Shown here: positions 1 through 5,730 of the stretch, piece after piece
Numbering within the stretch: position 1 is the first letter of the stretch
How the letters are laid out: each line of letters opens with the position of its first letter
Origin: Treponema sp.
GTDB lineage: Bacteria > Spirochaetota > Spirochaetia > Treponematales > Breznakiellaceae
Reading direction: 5' to 3'
Length of the DNA: 5,862 nt
Assembly (NCBI GenBank): GCA_031281925.1
Contig: JAITES010000245.1
Span: 1-5,862 of the forward strand
The notes under the pieces: generated by a model
What the model saw: only the letters and a program-made list of their open reading frames with translations
Databases searched by the model: none
Told to the model about the DNA's origin: nothing
Made by a program: the position numbers and the translations under genes

Positions 1-218
1 GCGAATTAAGCGAAGCGGTAGCGGAACTTGAACGGGTTAGTTCTGCTTTTAACAAGCGCCTTCAGTTTGTGGTGGATCATCGTTCCCAGGAGATTACCGT
101 CAAGGTGATTGATAAAGAAACCGATAAGGTAATCAAGGAACTGCCCCCGGAAGAATTGAAACGGCTGCACAGCGCACTTAAAGAAACGATAGGTTTTCTG
201 TTTGACGAAATGGTTTAG
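1..218 (+). CDS. flaG: FlaG family flagellar protein, 3' part only
   Basis: The reading frame is open from base 3 and ends at TAG 216-218, giving the last 71 residues; the start lies before the window. The core VVDHRSQEITVKVIDKETD followed by KVIKELPPEE is the typical FlaG pattern: a short beta hairpin, then a conserved (I/V)-x-E-(L/I)-P-P-E-E turn and a C-terminal helix (LKRLHSALKETIGFLFDEMV). FlaG proteins are small and affect flagellar filament length or assembly; the exact biochemical role is poorly known. It sits 19 bases upstream of fliD, the usual flaG-fliD arrangement, and is almost certainly cotranscribed with it. FlaG proteins are usually a little over 100 residues, so roughly a third is probably missing. 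Confidence 0.9.
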   Translation, partial: ELSEAVAELERVSSAFNKRLQFVVDHRSQEITVKVIDKETDKVIKELPPEELKRLHSALKETIGFLFDEMV

Positions 219-230
219 GGGCACATGATG

Positions 231-235
231 GGGGG
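231..235 (+). promoter_or_regulatory. Possible fliD ribosome binding site, unusually close
   Basis: GGGGG lies two bases before ATG 238, much closer than the normal 5-10 bases. A second purine run, AGGGG at 217-221, lies 16 bases from ATG 238 but six bases from an out-of-frame ATG at 228. The family N-terminus still favours 238, perhaps by coupling to flaG translation. Confidence 0.35.
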
Positions 236-237
236 AT

Positions 238-2223
238 ATGTCCGATATATACGTACCGGGGGTTAAAAGTCGGTTTGGTACAGATAAACTCATTGAAGAC
301 CTGATGAAGGTTGAACGGGTTCCTCAGCAGCGTGTTGAGAAAAACGTTGAAAACCTTCAGACCCAGAAAACTTACTGGCAGGATCTGGGAAGGCATATCG
401 GTTCCCTCAGGGAAAGCGCCAGAATTCTCTTCTCCTTTCAAAACCCCTTTAATGATAAAGTCGCTTCTTCCTCGGATGAAAGTGTAATCAGCGGGCTTGC
501 AACCAGGGAGGCAAAGGAACAGGAATACCGGTTTACCGTAAAACAGCTTGCCCAGGCGGATCGTTTTCTTTCCGTTCCCCTCTCCAATGATTTCAAGATT
601 GAAAAAGGGGATTATGAATTTACCATCGGGGAAGACAAGGTCAGCTTCAATTTCCGGGGAGGCACGGTAAAGGAATTTGTCGATGCCCTCAACCGCCGGG
701 GACGGGATCTTGTCGGCGCAAGCCTTATCAGCGTGGAACCGGGAACAAAATCTCTCCTTATTGAGTCAAAAGTCAGCGGAGACAACAAACGGCTCGGCTT
801 CGGCGAGGCAGCGGAGCGGCTTGCCATAGAGGCGGGGATAATCGAACAGGTACACAATTCCCGCCGGGATATTAACCTTGAAGGCGGAACTCTTTCTGTC
901 AAGGCGGGAAATACCGCATCTATCCGCCTGAATCCGGTTTTGCAGTCCGCAGGAAATCTGGCCCTCCGTTTTGAAACCGCCACGGAGATCCGCTCCCAGG
1001 AAGCCCTTGAAATTCCCCAGCCTCCTCCGGGGCCCTCGATTCCCTCATCCGGTTCCCTTACCTACGGCGGAATCACCATCGAAAATGAACCTTCTTCGGC
1101 TCCCTTACCTGTCTGGACTCCTCCGGAACCTCCAAAACGGGTAGACGATTTTAATATGATCTCCCTGAAATTTACCGACGGAAGCAGTGTTATGCTGCCC
1201 GAGATGCACGATTCCCAGGGCTTTACCTCCAGCCAGTGGAGGCTTTCCGATATTGCAGGCTCCAGAACTATCGCCTCAATCGAAATAAACAACCGGAATA
1301 CTCACCGGGACATGTCGATCCGCAACATTACGGTTTTCGATCCCGATGCCCCCAGCGGCGTCAAGCCGAGAAATGCGATTTCGACCGCCCAGGATGCCAT
1401 AATCACCATGGAAGGCATCGAAATCCGGCGGCCTTCGAACGATATCGGCGATCTTATCCCCGGTGTTACGGTTACCGCCCGCGGTGTTTCGGATCGTCCC
1501 GTTACACTGGGCGTTACTCCCGACCGCGAAGGAGTAAAGGAATCGATCATCAGCCTTGTGGGGAACTATAACCGCCTTATGGCTGAAGTTAATGTACTTA
1601 CCCGCCGGGATGACAAGATTATTCAGGAACTTTCCTACCTTTCCAAAGAGGAACAGGACGAATTGAGCAAGCGTCAGGGAGTTTTTTCCGGAGATTCTAC
1701 CCTGACCCAGTTCAAAAGCAACCTCCAGAAGTCCGCCTCAGTCCCCTACCCTGCTTCTGCCGATCAGGATCTGATTATGATGGCCCAGATTGGAATCAGT
1801 ACCGATGTACGGCGTTCCGGCGCGGGAGGCAGTTACGATCCTTCCAAGCTGCGGGGTTACCTTGAAATAGACGAAAAGGTTCTCGATCATGCATTGGAAA
1901 CCCAGCTTCCGGTCATTCAGCAGTTATTCGGCTCCGATACCGACGGGGATCTCATTATAGATTCAGGGCTGGCTTATTCCCTGGATCAGCTTACCAAGCC
2001 CTATGTGGAAACCGGTGGTTTTATCGCCTTGAAGACAGGTACCATAGATTCCCGGATAAGCCAGGATCAGCGCCGGATAGATACCATGGAACGGCAGCTT
2101 GCCGCCAAGGAGACAGCCCTCAAGATCCAGTATGGTCAAATGGAAGGAGCCTATTCGCGGATGGAGAGGATGCAAAATTCTCTGGATCAATTCAGCCGGC
2201 AGAATAGCCCCAGCAACAGGTAA
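238..2223 (+). CDS. fliD: Flagellar filament cap protein FliD (hook-associated protein 2)
   Basis: FliD caps the growing filament and helps flagellin subunits fold into place; in spirochaetes the filament is periplasmic. The 661-residue product opens with MSDIYVPGVKSRFGTDKLIE, a typical FliD N-terminus, and residues 1-110 form the helical FliD_N region. Residues about 384-412 (AQDAIITMEGIEIRRPSND then IGDLIPGVTV) match the conserved FliD segment with the N-x-I-x-D-x-I-P-G-V-T motif. Residues about 425-655 are FliD_C, ending in a long helix that should pack in the cap. Between these halves lies a proline-rich linker (about 259-300) and a beta-rich segment (about 305-370) that make it longer than the 450-500 residues of enteric or Bacillus FliD. 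ATG 238 is chosen because the family N-terminus begins exactly there, although GGGGG at 231-235 is only two bases away from it. Residues 567-575 (DTDGDLIID) resemble a calcium-binding loop. Confidence 0.95.
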   Translation: MSDIYVPGVKSRFGTDKLIEDLMKVERVPQQRVEKNVENLQTQKTYWQDLGRHIGSLRESARILFSFQNPFNDKVASSSDESVISGLATREAKEQEYRFTVKQLAQADRFLSVPLSNDFKIEKGDYEFTIGEDKVSFNFRGGTVKEFVDALNRRGRDLVGASLISVEPGTKSLLIESKVSGDNKRLGFGEAAERLAIEAGIIEQVHNSRRDINLEGGTLSVKAGNTASIRLNPVLQSAGNLALRFETATEIRSQEALEIPQPPPGPSIPSSGSLTYGGITIENEPSSAPLPVWTPPEPPKRVDDFNMISLKFTDGSSVMLPEMHDSQGFTSSQWRLSDIAGSRTIASIEINNRNTHRDMSIRNITVFDPDAPSGVKPRNAISTAQDAIITMEGIEIRRPSNDIGDLIPGVTVTARGVSDRPVTLGVTPDREGVKESIISLVGNYNRLMAEVNVLTRRDDKIIQELSYLSKEEQDELSKRQGVFSGDSTLTQFKSNLQKSASVPYPASADQDLIMMAQIGISTDVRRSGAGGSYDPSKLRGYLEIDEKVLDHALETQLPVIQQLFGSDTDGDLIIDSGLAYSLDQLTKPYVETGGFIALKTGTIDSRISQDQRRIDTMERQLAAKETALKIQYGQMEGAYSRMERMQNSLDQFSRQNSPSNR

Positions 2224-2227
2224 CATG

Positions 2228-3052
2228 ATGGAAATTAGCATAAATGGCGAAAAAGGCGGCATCACCCTTGAACAGGAAAAAACCGCCGGAGAAGTCCTCT
2301 CCGGGCTCGAAAGCTGGCTCCGCAACTCGGGCCACCGTTTGAGCGGAATAAAAATCAACGGGGAATTGGTTAAGGCAGCCTCCCTGGATGATGTATTTGA
2401 CAGGGATCTGGGAGATATTGAAAACATGGATATTCTTACCAGTTCCTGGGCAGAACTGGCAGTAGATGCCCTGGCGGACCTGATTCGGGATCTGTGCGAC
2501 TTTGAAGAATCAGATTTTCAGGATCGCGGCCGCTTTGCCGCCGAATGGATCGAGAGCCCCTCTTCCCGTTTTCTTTCGGAAGAGATTCCGGAAATTCACG
2601 CATGGGCCTCTTTTGCGTTTTCAGGACAGGGTTACAGTCCTTCGGAGCTTAAACTCATTGTGGAGGAAAGGCTTAGGGAATTGGGAGATCCCCGGGCGGA
2701 GCTTGAGAAGATCGGGAAGCTGGTAGAAGAACTGGAAAAGAGGCTTGAGGATCTGCCTCTGGATTTCCAGACCGGAAAGGACAGGCAGGCAACGGAAACG
2801 ATTCAGATCTTCAGCGCGGCGGCGGAAAAAATTATGCGGATCTATGCGATTCTCAAGGTTGAAGGATACGATTTGGTATCCCGCAGGGTTGAAGACAAGA
2901 CCCTTCCTGAGTATCTGGAAGAATTCAATACCGCTTTGAGGGAATTGTTGGCCGCCTATGAGGCAAAAGATGTGGTTTTGGCAGGCGATATTGCCGAATA
3001 TGAACTGGCGCCCCGGCTGACCAGGCTTTTTGCCGGCATAAAAGGAGACTAA
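2228..3052 (+). CDS. Unrecognised protein: predicted beta-grasp-like N-terminus plus helical C-terminus, in flagellar operon
   Basis: I do not recognise this 274-residue protein as a named family. Residues 1-73 alternate short strands and a helix (MEISINGEKGGITLEQEK, then a helix, then GIKINGELVKAASLDD and a closing strand MDILTSS), the order expected of a ubiquitin-like or beta-grasp fold. Residues 74-125 are helical and acidic. Residues 140-175 (EERLRELGDPRAELEKIGKL and on) are strongly helical and probably coiled coil. Residues 190-272 form a helical bundle ending LLAAYEAKDVVLAGDIAEYE. There is no signal peptide or membrane segment, so it is probably cytoplasmic. ATG 2228 is preferred over ATG 2225 because AGG at 2218-2220 is then seven bases away; both are in frame. 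The gap from fliD is four bases and to the PilZ gene five, so the three are likely cotranslated. Its place after fliD is where FliS or FliT chaperones often lie, but no sequence match to them is visible. Function is unknown. Confidence 0.85.
   Translation: MEISINGEKGGITLEQEKTAGEVLSGLESWLRNSGHRLSGIKINGELVKAASLDDVFDRDLGDIENMDILTSSWAELAVDALADLIRDLCDFEESDFQDRGRFAAEWIESPSSRFLSEEIPEIHAWASFAFSGQGYSPSELKLIVEERLRELGDPRAELEKIGKLVEELEKRLEDLPLDFQTGKDRQATETIQIFSAAAEKIMRIYAILKVEGYDLVSRRVEDKTLPEYLEEFNTALRELLAAYEAKDVVLAGDIAEYELAPRLTRLFAGIKGD
3044..3047 (+). promoter_or_regulatory. Ribosome binding site for the PilZ gene
   Basis: GGAG lies inside the last codons of the upstream gene, ten bases before ATG 3058. 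It supports that start and ties translation of the two genes together. Confidence 0.7.
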
Positions 3053-3057
3053 AACGC

Positions 3058-4167
3058 ATGGGAGTACCTCTTTTCCTATACCCTCTGCAGATGCCTCAGT
3101 TTTATAAAGAGACACGGCCGCAGGACGCCATAGTATTCGTTGTCGGGATTGTCGTACTCATCTTTATTTTTGTTATTGTCAATATTGTCAAAAAACGTTC
3201 CCCTGTCCTGAATTCGGAATCAGGAAGCGGCGTTTCCGGCCCGAAACGCTTTTCCGGCTTTGCCCTGCACCGGATTGCCGCAGATATGGGCCTGGATAAA
3301 GAGCAGACAAAAATGCTGGAATTTGTTCTTAAAAGTGACGGGGTGGCGGATATCGAACATTCACTTAACAGCCCCAACCTTCTGGATCGTCACTTCAAAA
3401 GGGCTTACCGCCTGATCGAACGGAATGCCAATACGGAAGAAGAAGCGCAGAACCGGCTGGCGGTTCTCTTTACGACCCGTAATATACTGGAAAACTCAGG
3501 CGGCGCCGGTGGAGGAGTTACTTCTACCCGCCAGATACCAGAAAATACCGCCGCCGTGCTCACGGTGGGAGATGAAAGTTACCCGGTTAAAGTACTCTCC
3601 ACCAAGGGCGAAAACCTGATAGTGGAAAATCCATATAATGCCCTGGGTTCCCCAATAAGGCTTCCCAGGGGAGGCAAGGCGACGCTTGCTTTCTTTACCC
3701 GTTCCAGTAAAGGCTTTGCCTTTGAGACCAGGATTATGGGTACCTCAGAATCAGGAGACAGGCCGGTATTGCAGCTGATACATTCGTCTCAGCGCAAACA
3801 GCTTTCCCAGCGGCGCTTTCGCAGGAGACAAGAAATTATTTCCTGCGGGCTCTTCCTTGTTAAAGTTGAAGAGACGGGAAGAAAAAAAGAAAAAAAGATG
3901 ATTGTGGACAAGCGCCAGATCAAGGGAACGATCATGGACATCTCAATAGGCGGTTGTTCCATAAAAGCCAATGCCGCAATTCCTTCCGGTACCCTTCTCA
4001 AGATCAGTTTTGATCATAGTGGTTTCATGTCTGTTGCTGTACTGGGACAGGTACTCCGCACCAACCGGAGCGGGGTGAGCATTGTTATGCATATCAAATT
4101 CCTCCGTATTCCCCGAAAGTCGATGAATGCCATCAACGCTATAGTATTTGACTACAGTGATGATTGA
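3058..4167 (+). CDS. Membrane-anchored PilZ-domain protein, probable c-di-GMP receptor
   Basis: PilZ domains bind cyclic-di-GMP and often slow or redirect flagellar motility. In this 369-residue protein, residues 24-44 are one hydrophobic membrane helix (AIVFVVGIVVLIFIFVIVNIV) followed by KKR, so the rest should face the cytoplasm. Residues about 75-145 are helical, including LDKEQTKMLEF and FKRAYRLIER. A Gly-rich break (SGGAGGG) leads to a YcgR-like N-terminal beta domain at about 155-245. The PilZ domain follows: the arginine cluster R252-R253-F-R-R-R257 matches the RxxxR ligand motif, and D294-I-S-I-G-G299 matches DxSxxG. Both c-di-GMP signature motifs are therefore present. A lysine-rich loop (KKEKK, about 276-281) lies between them. 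GGAG ten bases upstream supports the ATG. Its place in a flagellar operon suggests a role in motility control; the family call is firm, the effect on motility is inference. Confidence 0.9.
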   Translation: MGVPLFLYPLQMPQFYKETRPQDAIVFVVGIVVLIFIFVIVNIVKKRSPVLNSESGSGVSGPKRFSGFALHRIAADMGLDKEQTKMLEFVLKSDGVADIEHSLNSPNLLDRHFKRAYRLIERNANTEEEAQNRLAVLFTTRNILENSGGAGGGVTSTRQIPENTAAVLTVGDESYPVKVLSTKGENLIVENPYNALGSPIRLPRGGKATLAFFTRSSKGFAFETRIMGTSESGDRPVLQLIHSSQRKQLSQRRFRRRQEIISCGLFLVKVEETGRKKEKKMIVDKRQIKGTIMDISIGGCSIKANAAIPSGTLLKISFDHSGFMSVAVLGQVLRTNRSGVSIVMHIKFLRIPRKSMNAINAIVFDYSDD

Positions 4168-4178
4168 CGATAAAAAAA

Positions 4179-4184
4179 AGAGGG
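4179..4184 (+). promoter_or_regulatory. Ribosome binding site between PilZ and small gene, oddly placed
   Basis: AGAGGG follows a run of eight A (4172-4179). It is 16 bases from ATG 4201, too far for an ordinary start, but seven bases from TTG 4192, which begins a two-codon frame (TTG AAA TAG) ending directly at the ATG. Confidence 0.5.
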
Positions 4185-4200
4185 AATATAGTTGAAATAG

Positions 4201-4464
4201 ATGAAAATTCTGGAATTCAGGAATATTACCCGCAAGGATGTACCTATTTATTATCGGCGTGTCTTTTCCGGAATAGTGGTTTTGGAACTGATAAACAAAT
4301 CCGTAGATGTATCCCTTGATTTTTCCATTGAAAAAAAACCGACAGGGGACAATGAAATAATTGTTACCCTAAATGAAAAGGTGGATTATCCTCTTGTTCC
4401 TCTTATAAAAGAAATAAAAAAATACATAGATAAGCTGGATGCTTCAGGAGCCCTCCCTGATTAG
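4201..4464 (+). CDS. Small unrecognised protein, low GC
   Basis: This 87-residue protein is not one I recognise. It has alternating charged and hydrophobic residues suggestive of beta strands (residues about 20-60, for example GIVVLELINKSVDVSLDFSI), then an amphipathic helix PLVPLIKEIKKYIDKLDASG at about 66-85. No signal peptide, cysteine cluster or membrane helix is present. An in-frame TAG sits immediately before ATG 4201, so this is the first possible ATG in its frame. Its last 26 bases overlap the start of tsaE, which implies coupled translation. A hand count gives about 36% G+C, well below its neighbours. The overlap at the end and the conserved-looking helix argue that it is a real gene. 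Confidence 0.75.
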   Translation: MKILEFRNITRKDVPIYYRRVFSGIVVLELINKSVDVSLDFSIEKKPTGDNEIIVTLNEKVDYPLVPLIKEIKKYIDKLDASGALPD

Positions 4465-4948
4465 CGTTATCAGTTCTTCGGCGGAAGAAACTATCGCATT
4501 GGGAGAGAAATTCGCTGCGGCTTTACCGGCCGGCAGCATTGTTGCCCTGAACGGAGGCCTCGGGGCCGGAAAAACAACCCTGGTTAAGGGTATTGCCCGT
4601 GCTTTGGGCATAGAGGCGGAGATTACCAGTCCGACCTATACCATTATCAGCGAATATGAAGGAAAGATTCCCCTTTACCACATAGATGCGTATCGTCTTG
4701 CAGGGGATGAAGATTTTTTTTCAATCGGCGGCACGGAGCTTCTCTCAAAGGGAGACGGCCTTGCGATTATTGAATGGAGTGAAAGGATTTCCCGATCCCT
4801 GCCTTCCGGGACTATCAATGTGGAAATAGAGATTCTGGAAGGAGATAAACGGCGGATTTTCATTTCCGGAGTGGAATTTGAAGCTTTGCCGCAATCTTCC
4901 CGGGAACGCCGGGAGGAGACGGATTTAATCGGAGGCTTGTCACGGTAA
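4439..4948 (+). CDS. tsaE: tRNA t6A biosynthesis ATPase TsaE (YjeE)
   Basis: TsaE is the P-loop ATPase that works with TsaB and TsaD to transfer threonylcarbamoyl to A37 of ANN-decoding tRNAs, giving t6A; it acts in the cytoplasm. In the 169-residue product, the Walker A motif GGLGAGKT is at residues 39-46, the family motif SPTYT at 64-68, LYHIDAYRL at 79-87 with D83, and the IIEWSERI segment at 110-117. These align closely with E. coli TsaE (about 153 residues); the extra length is a charged tail (RERREETD) that may be disordered. ATG 4439 overlaps the upstream gene by 26 bases and has no clear binding site, so translational coupling is likely. The next candidate start, TTG 4499, would remove the first beta strand. 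AGGAG at 4446-4450 inside the first codons precedes only CTG 4457 or ATT 4460, which I judged less likely. Confidence 0.95.
   Translation: MLQEPSLISVISSSAEETIALGEKFAAALPAGSIVALNGGLGAGKTTLVKGIARALGIEAEITSPTYTIISEYEGKIPLYHIDAYRLAGDEDFFSIGGTELLSKGDGLAIIEWSERISRSLPSGTINVEIEILEGDKRRIFISGVEFEALPQSSRERREETDLIGGLSR
4931..4935 (+). promoter_or_regulatory. Ribosome binding site for tsaB
   Basis: GGAGG is the strongest Shine-Dalgarno match noted in the window. It lies six bases before ACG 4942 and nine before GTA 4945, and 75 bases before the first ordinary start codon in the tsaB frame (GTG 5011). It marks where tsaB initiation is expected. Confidence 0.6.
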
Positions 4949-5730
4949 ATACACTCGCCATTGATACGGCTACCGGTTTTTTTTCCGTCGCGCTCAGGGC
5001 CGGGGACAGGGTGTACCATTTTGAAGAGCAAGTCGCTACGGGCTCTCTAAATGCCGTGCAGGGGCTTCAGGTACAAACGGCATCCCCGGGCCAGCGGCCT
5101 GCAGGGACTCGTGCGGCTTCCAATCATTCGGAACTGCTTCTTGACTGCGCCGGTTTTTTAACGGAAAAAGCAGGGATCAAGCCTGCTGATATCGGCTCTG
5201 TCCTTGTCATGAAAGGCCCCGGCTCCTTTACAGGACTGCGGATAGCGTATGCCGCCGCAAAGGGGATTGCCCTGGCTTTGGGGAGCCGCATGGCAGCATT
5301 TCCCAGCCTGGATGTCATGGCCTTTCCCTTCTCATGCTGGCCCGGTTTGGTTATGCCGGTGATAAATGCCAGAAAAGGCTGTTTTTTTACCGCCCTGTAT
5401 CAAAATGGAAGGCTCCTGGCCGGCCCCATGGACACGCAGGCGGAAGCGGAAGATTTTCAGGCTGTACTGAAGCCTTTTTTTGATAAAAACCAGCGGATTT
5501 TTCTTACAGGGCCTGATGCGGCCATGCTCAAAGATGCCCTGAAGCCGTTTGCCGGAGATGAAACACTGGTTTTGGATCCTTCGGGCCTTAGGGGTTATGC
5601 CCCAATCTTGCTGGAGGTTGAAAAAAAGTATGATTTGCCCGATAATAATACTGAGTTATTCTATTCAGGTCCTGAATATTTGCGTAAAAGTGATGCGGAA
5701 TTAAACCTAAAAAGCAGCTGCCATGACTGA
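4942..5730 (+). CDS. tsaB: tRNA t6A biosynthesis protein TsaB (YeaZ), probable non-standard start
   Basis: TsaB is the inactive ASKHA-fold partner that scaffolds TsaD and TsaE in t6A synthesis. The frame is open from 4882 to TGA 5728-5730. From ACG 4942 the product is 262 residues: residues 3-18 (NTLAIDTATGFFSVAL) are the family's first strand and turn with D8, H62-S-E opens the first helix, and residues 92-101 (GPGSFTGLRI) are the signature motif. No ATG, GTG or TTG exists in frame between the stop at 4879 and GTG 5011; starting at GTG 5011 gives 239 residues and loses the conserved strand. GGAGG at 4931-4935 is well spaced for ACG 4942. Against E. coli TsaB, HFE falls at the same position (26-28), but the next conserved His is at 62 instead of 34, so about 28 residues are inserted. 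The gene overlaps tsaE by seven bases and the next gene by eight. The family call is certain; the exact start is not. Confidence 0.9.
   Translation, partial: TVNTLAIDTATGFFSVALRAGDRVYHFEEQVATGSLNAVQGLQVQTASPGQRPAGTRAASNHSELLLDCAGFLTEKAGIKPADIGSVLVMKGPGSFTGLRIAYAAAKGIALALGSRMAAFPSLDVMAFPFSCWPGLVMPVINARKGCFFTALYQNGRLLAGPMDTQAEAEDFQAVLKPFFDKNQRIFLTGPDAAMLKDALKPFAGDETLVLDPSGLRGYAPILLEVEKKYDLPDNNTELFYSGPEYLRKSDAELNLKSSCHD
5038..5121 (+). repeat. GC-rich palindrome-dense insert within tsaB
   Basis: This stretch encodes about 28 residues (VATGSLNAVQGLQ to PAGTRAA) that have no counterpart in E. coli TsaB. Bases 5051-5120 are 48 of 70 G+C by hand count, richer than the surrounding gene. It contains ATGCCGT (5051-5057) with its inverted copy ACGGCAT (5077-5083), GGCC-agc-GGCC (5089-5099), CCCGGG, and CCTGCAGG (5098-5105). 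TGCAGGGGCT (5057-5066) recurs as TGCAGGGACT (5100-5109). This looks like a small in-frame palindromic repeat insertion, though no second copy is available here to prove it. The edges are approximate. Confidence 0.45.

Noticed and set aside
612..983. 123-codon open frame on the minus strand
   Set aside because: It lies wholly inside fliD, encodes an Arg/Ser/Pro-rich sequence typical of an antisense shadow, and has no family features.
1236..1571. 111-codon frame on the + strand inside fliD
   Set aside because: Its Arg/Tyr/Pro-rich product is an out-of-frame shadow of a conserved FliD segment.
2099..2227. Longer start (ATG 2099) for the unnamed gene after fliD
   Set aside because: It would overlap fliD by 125 bases; the added residues (MPPRRQPSRSS...) look like shadow sequence, and ATG 2228 has a suitably spaced AGG.
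1963..2427. 154-codon open frame on the minus strand
   Set aside because: It spans the end of fliD and the start of the next gene, both well supported on the + strand; the product has no recognisable motif.
2621..3115. 164-codon open frame on the minus strand
   Set aside because: It is antisense to the unnamed gene and the PilZ start and has no supporting context.
4168..4200. Terminator or promoter in the 33-base gap after the PilZ gene
   Set aside because: No inverted repeat followed by T residues and no convincing -35/-10 pair can be seen; it is an A-rich translation initiation region.
4882..4948. Programmed -1 frameshift making a TsaE-TsaB fusion
   Set aside because: The tsaB frame is open back to 4882, so it is possible, but there is no classical slippery heptamer; TTTAAT at 4924-4929 is only a partial match. 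Separate initiation near GGAGG is simpler.
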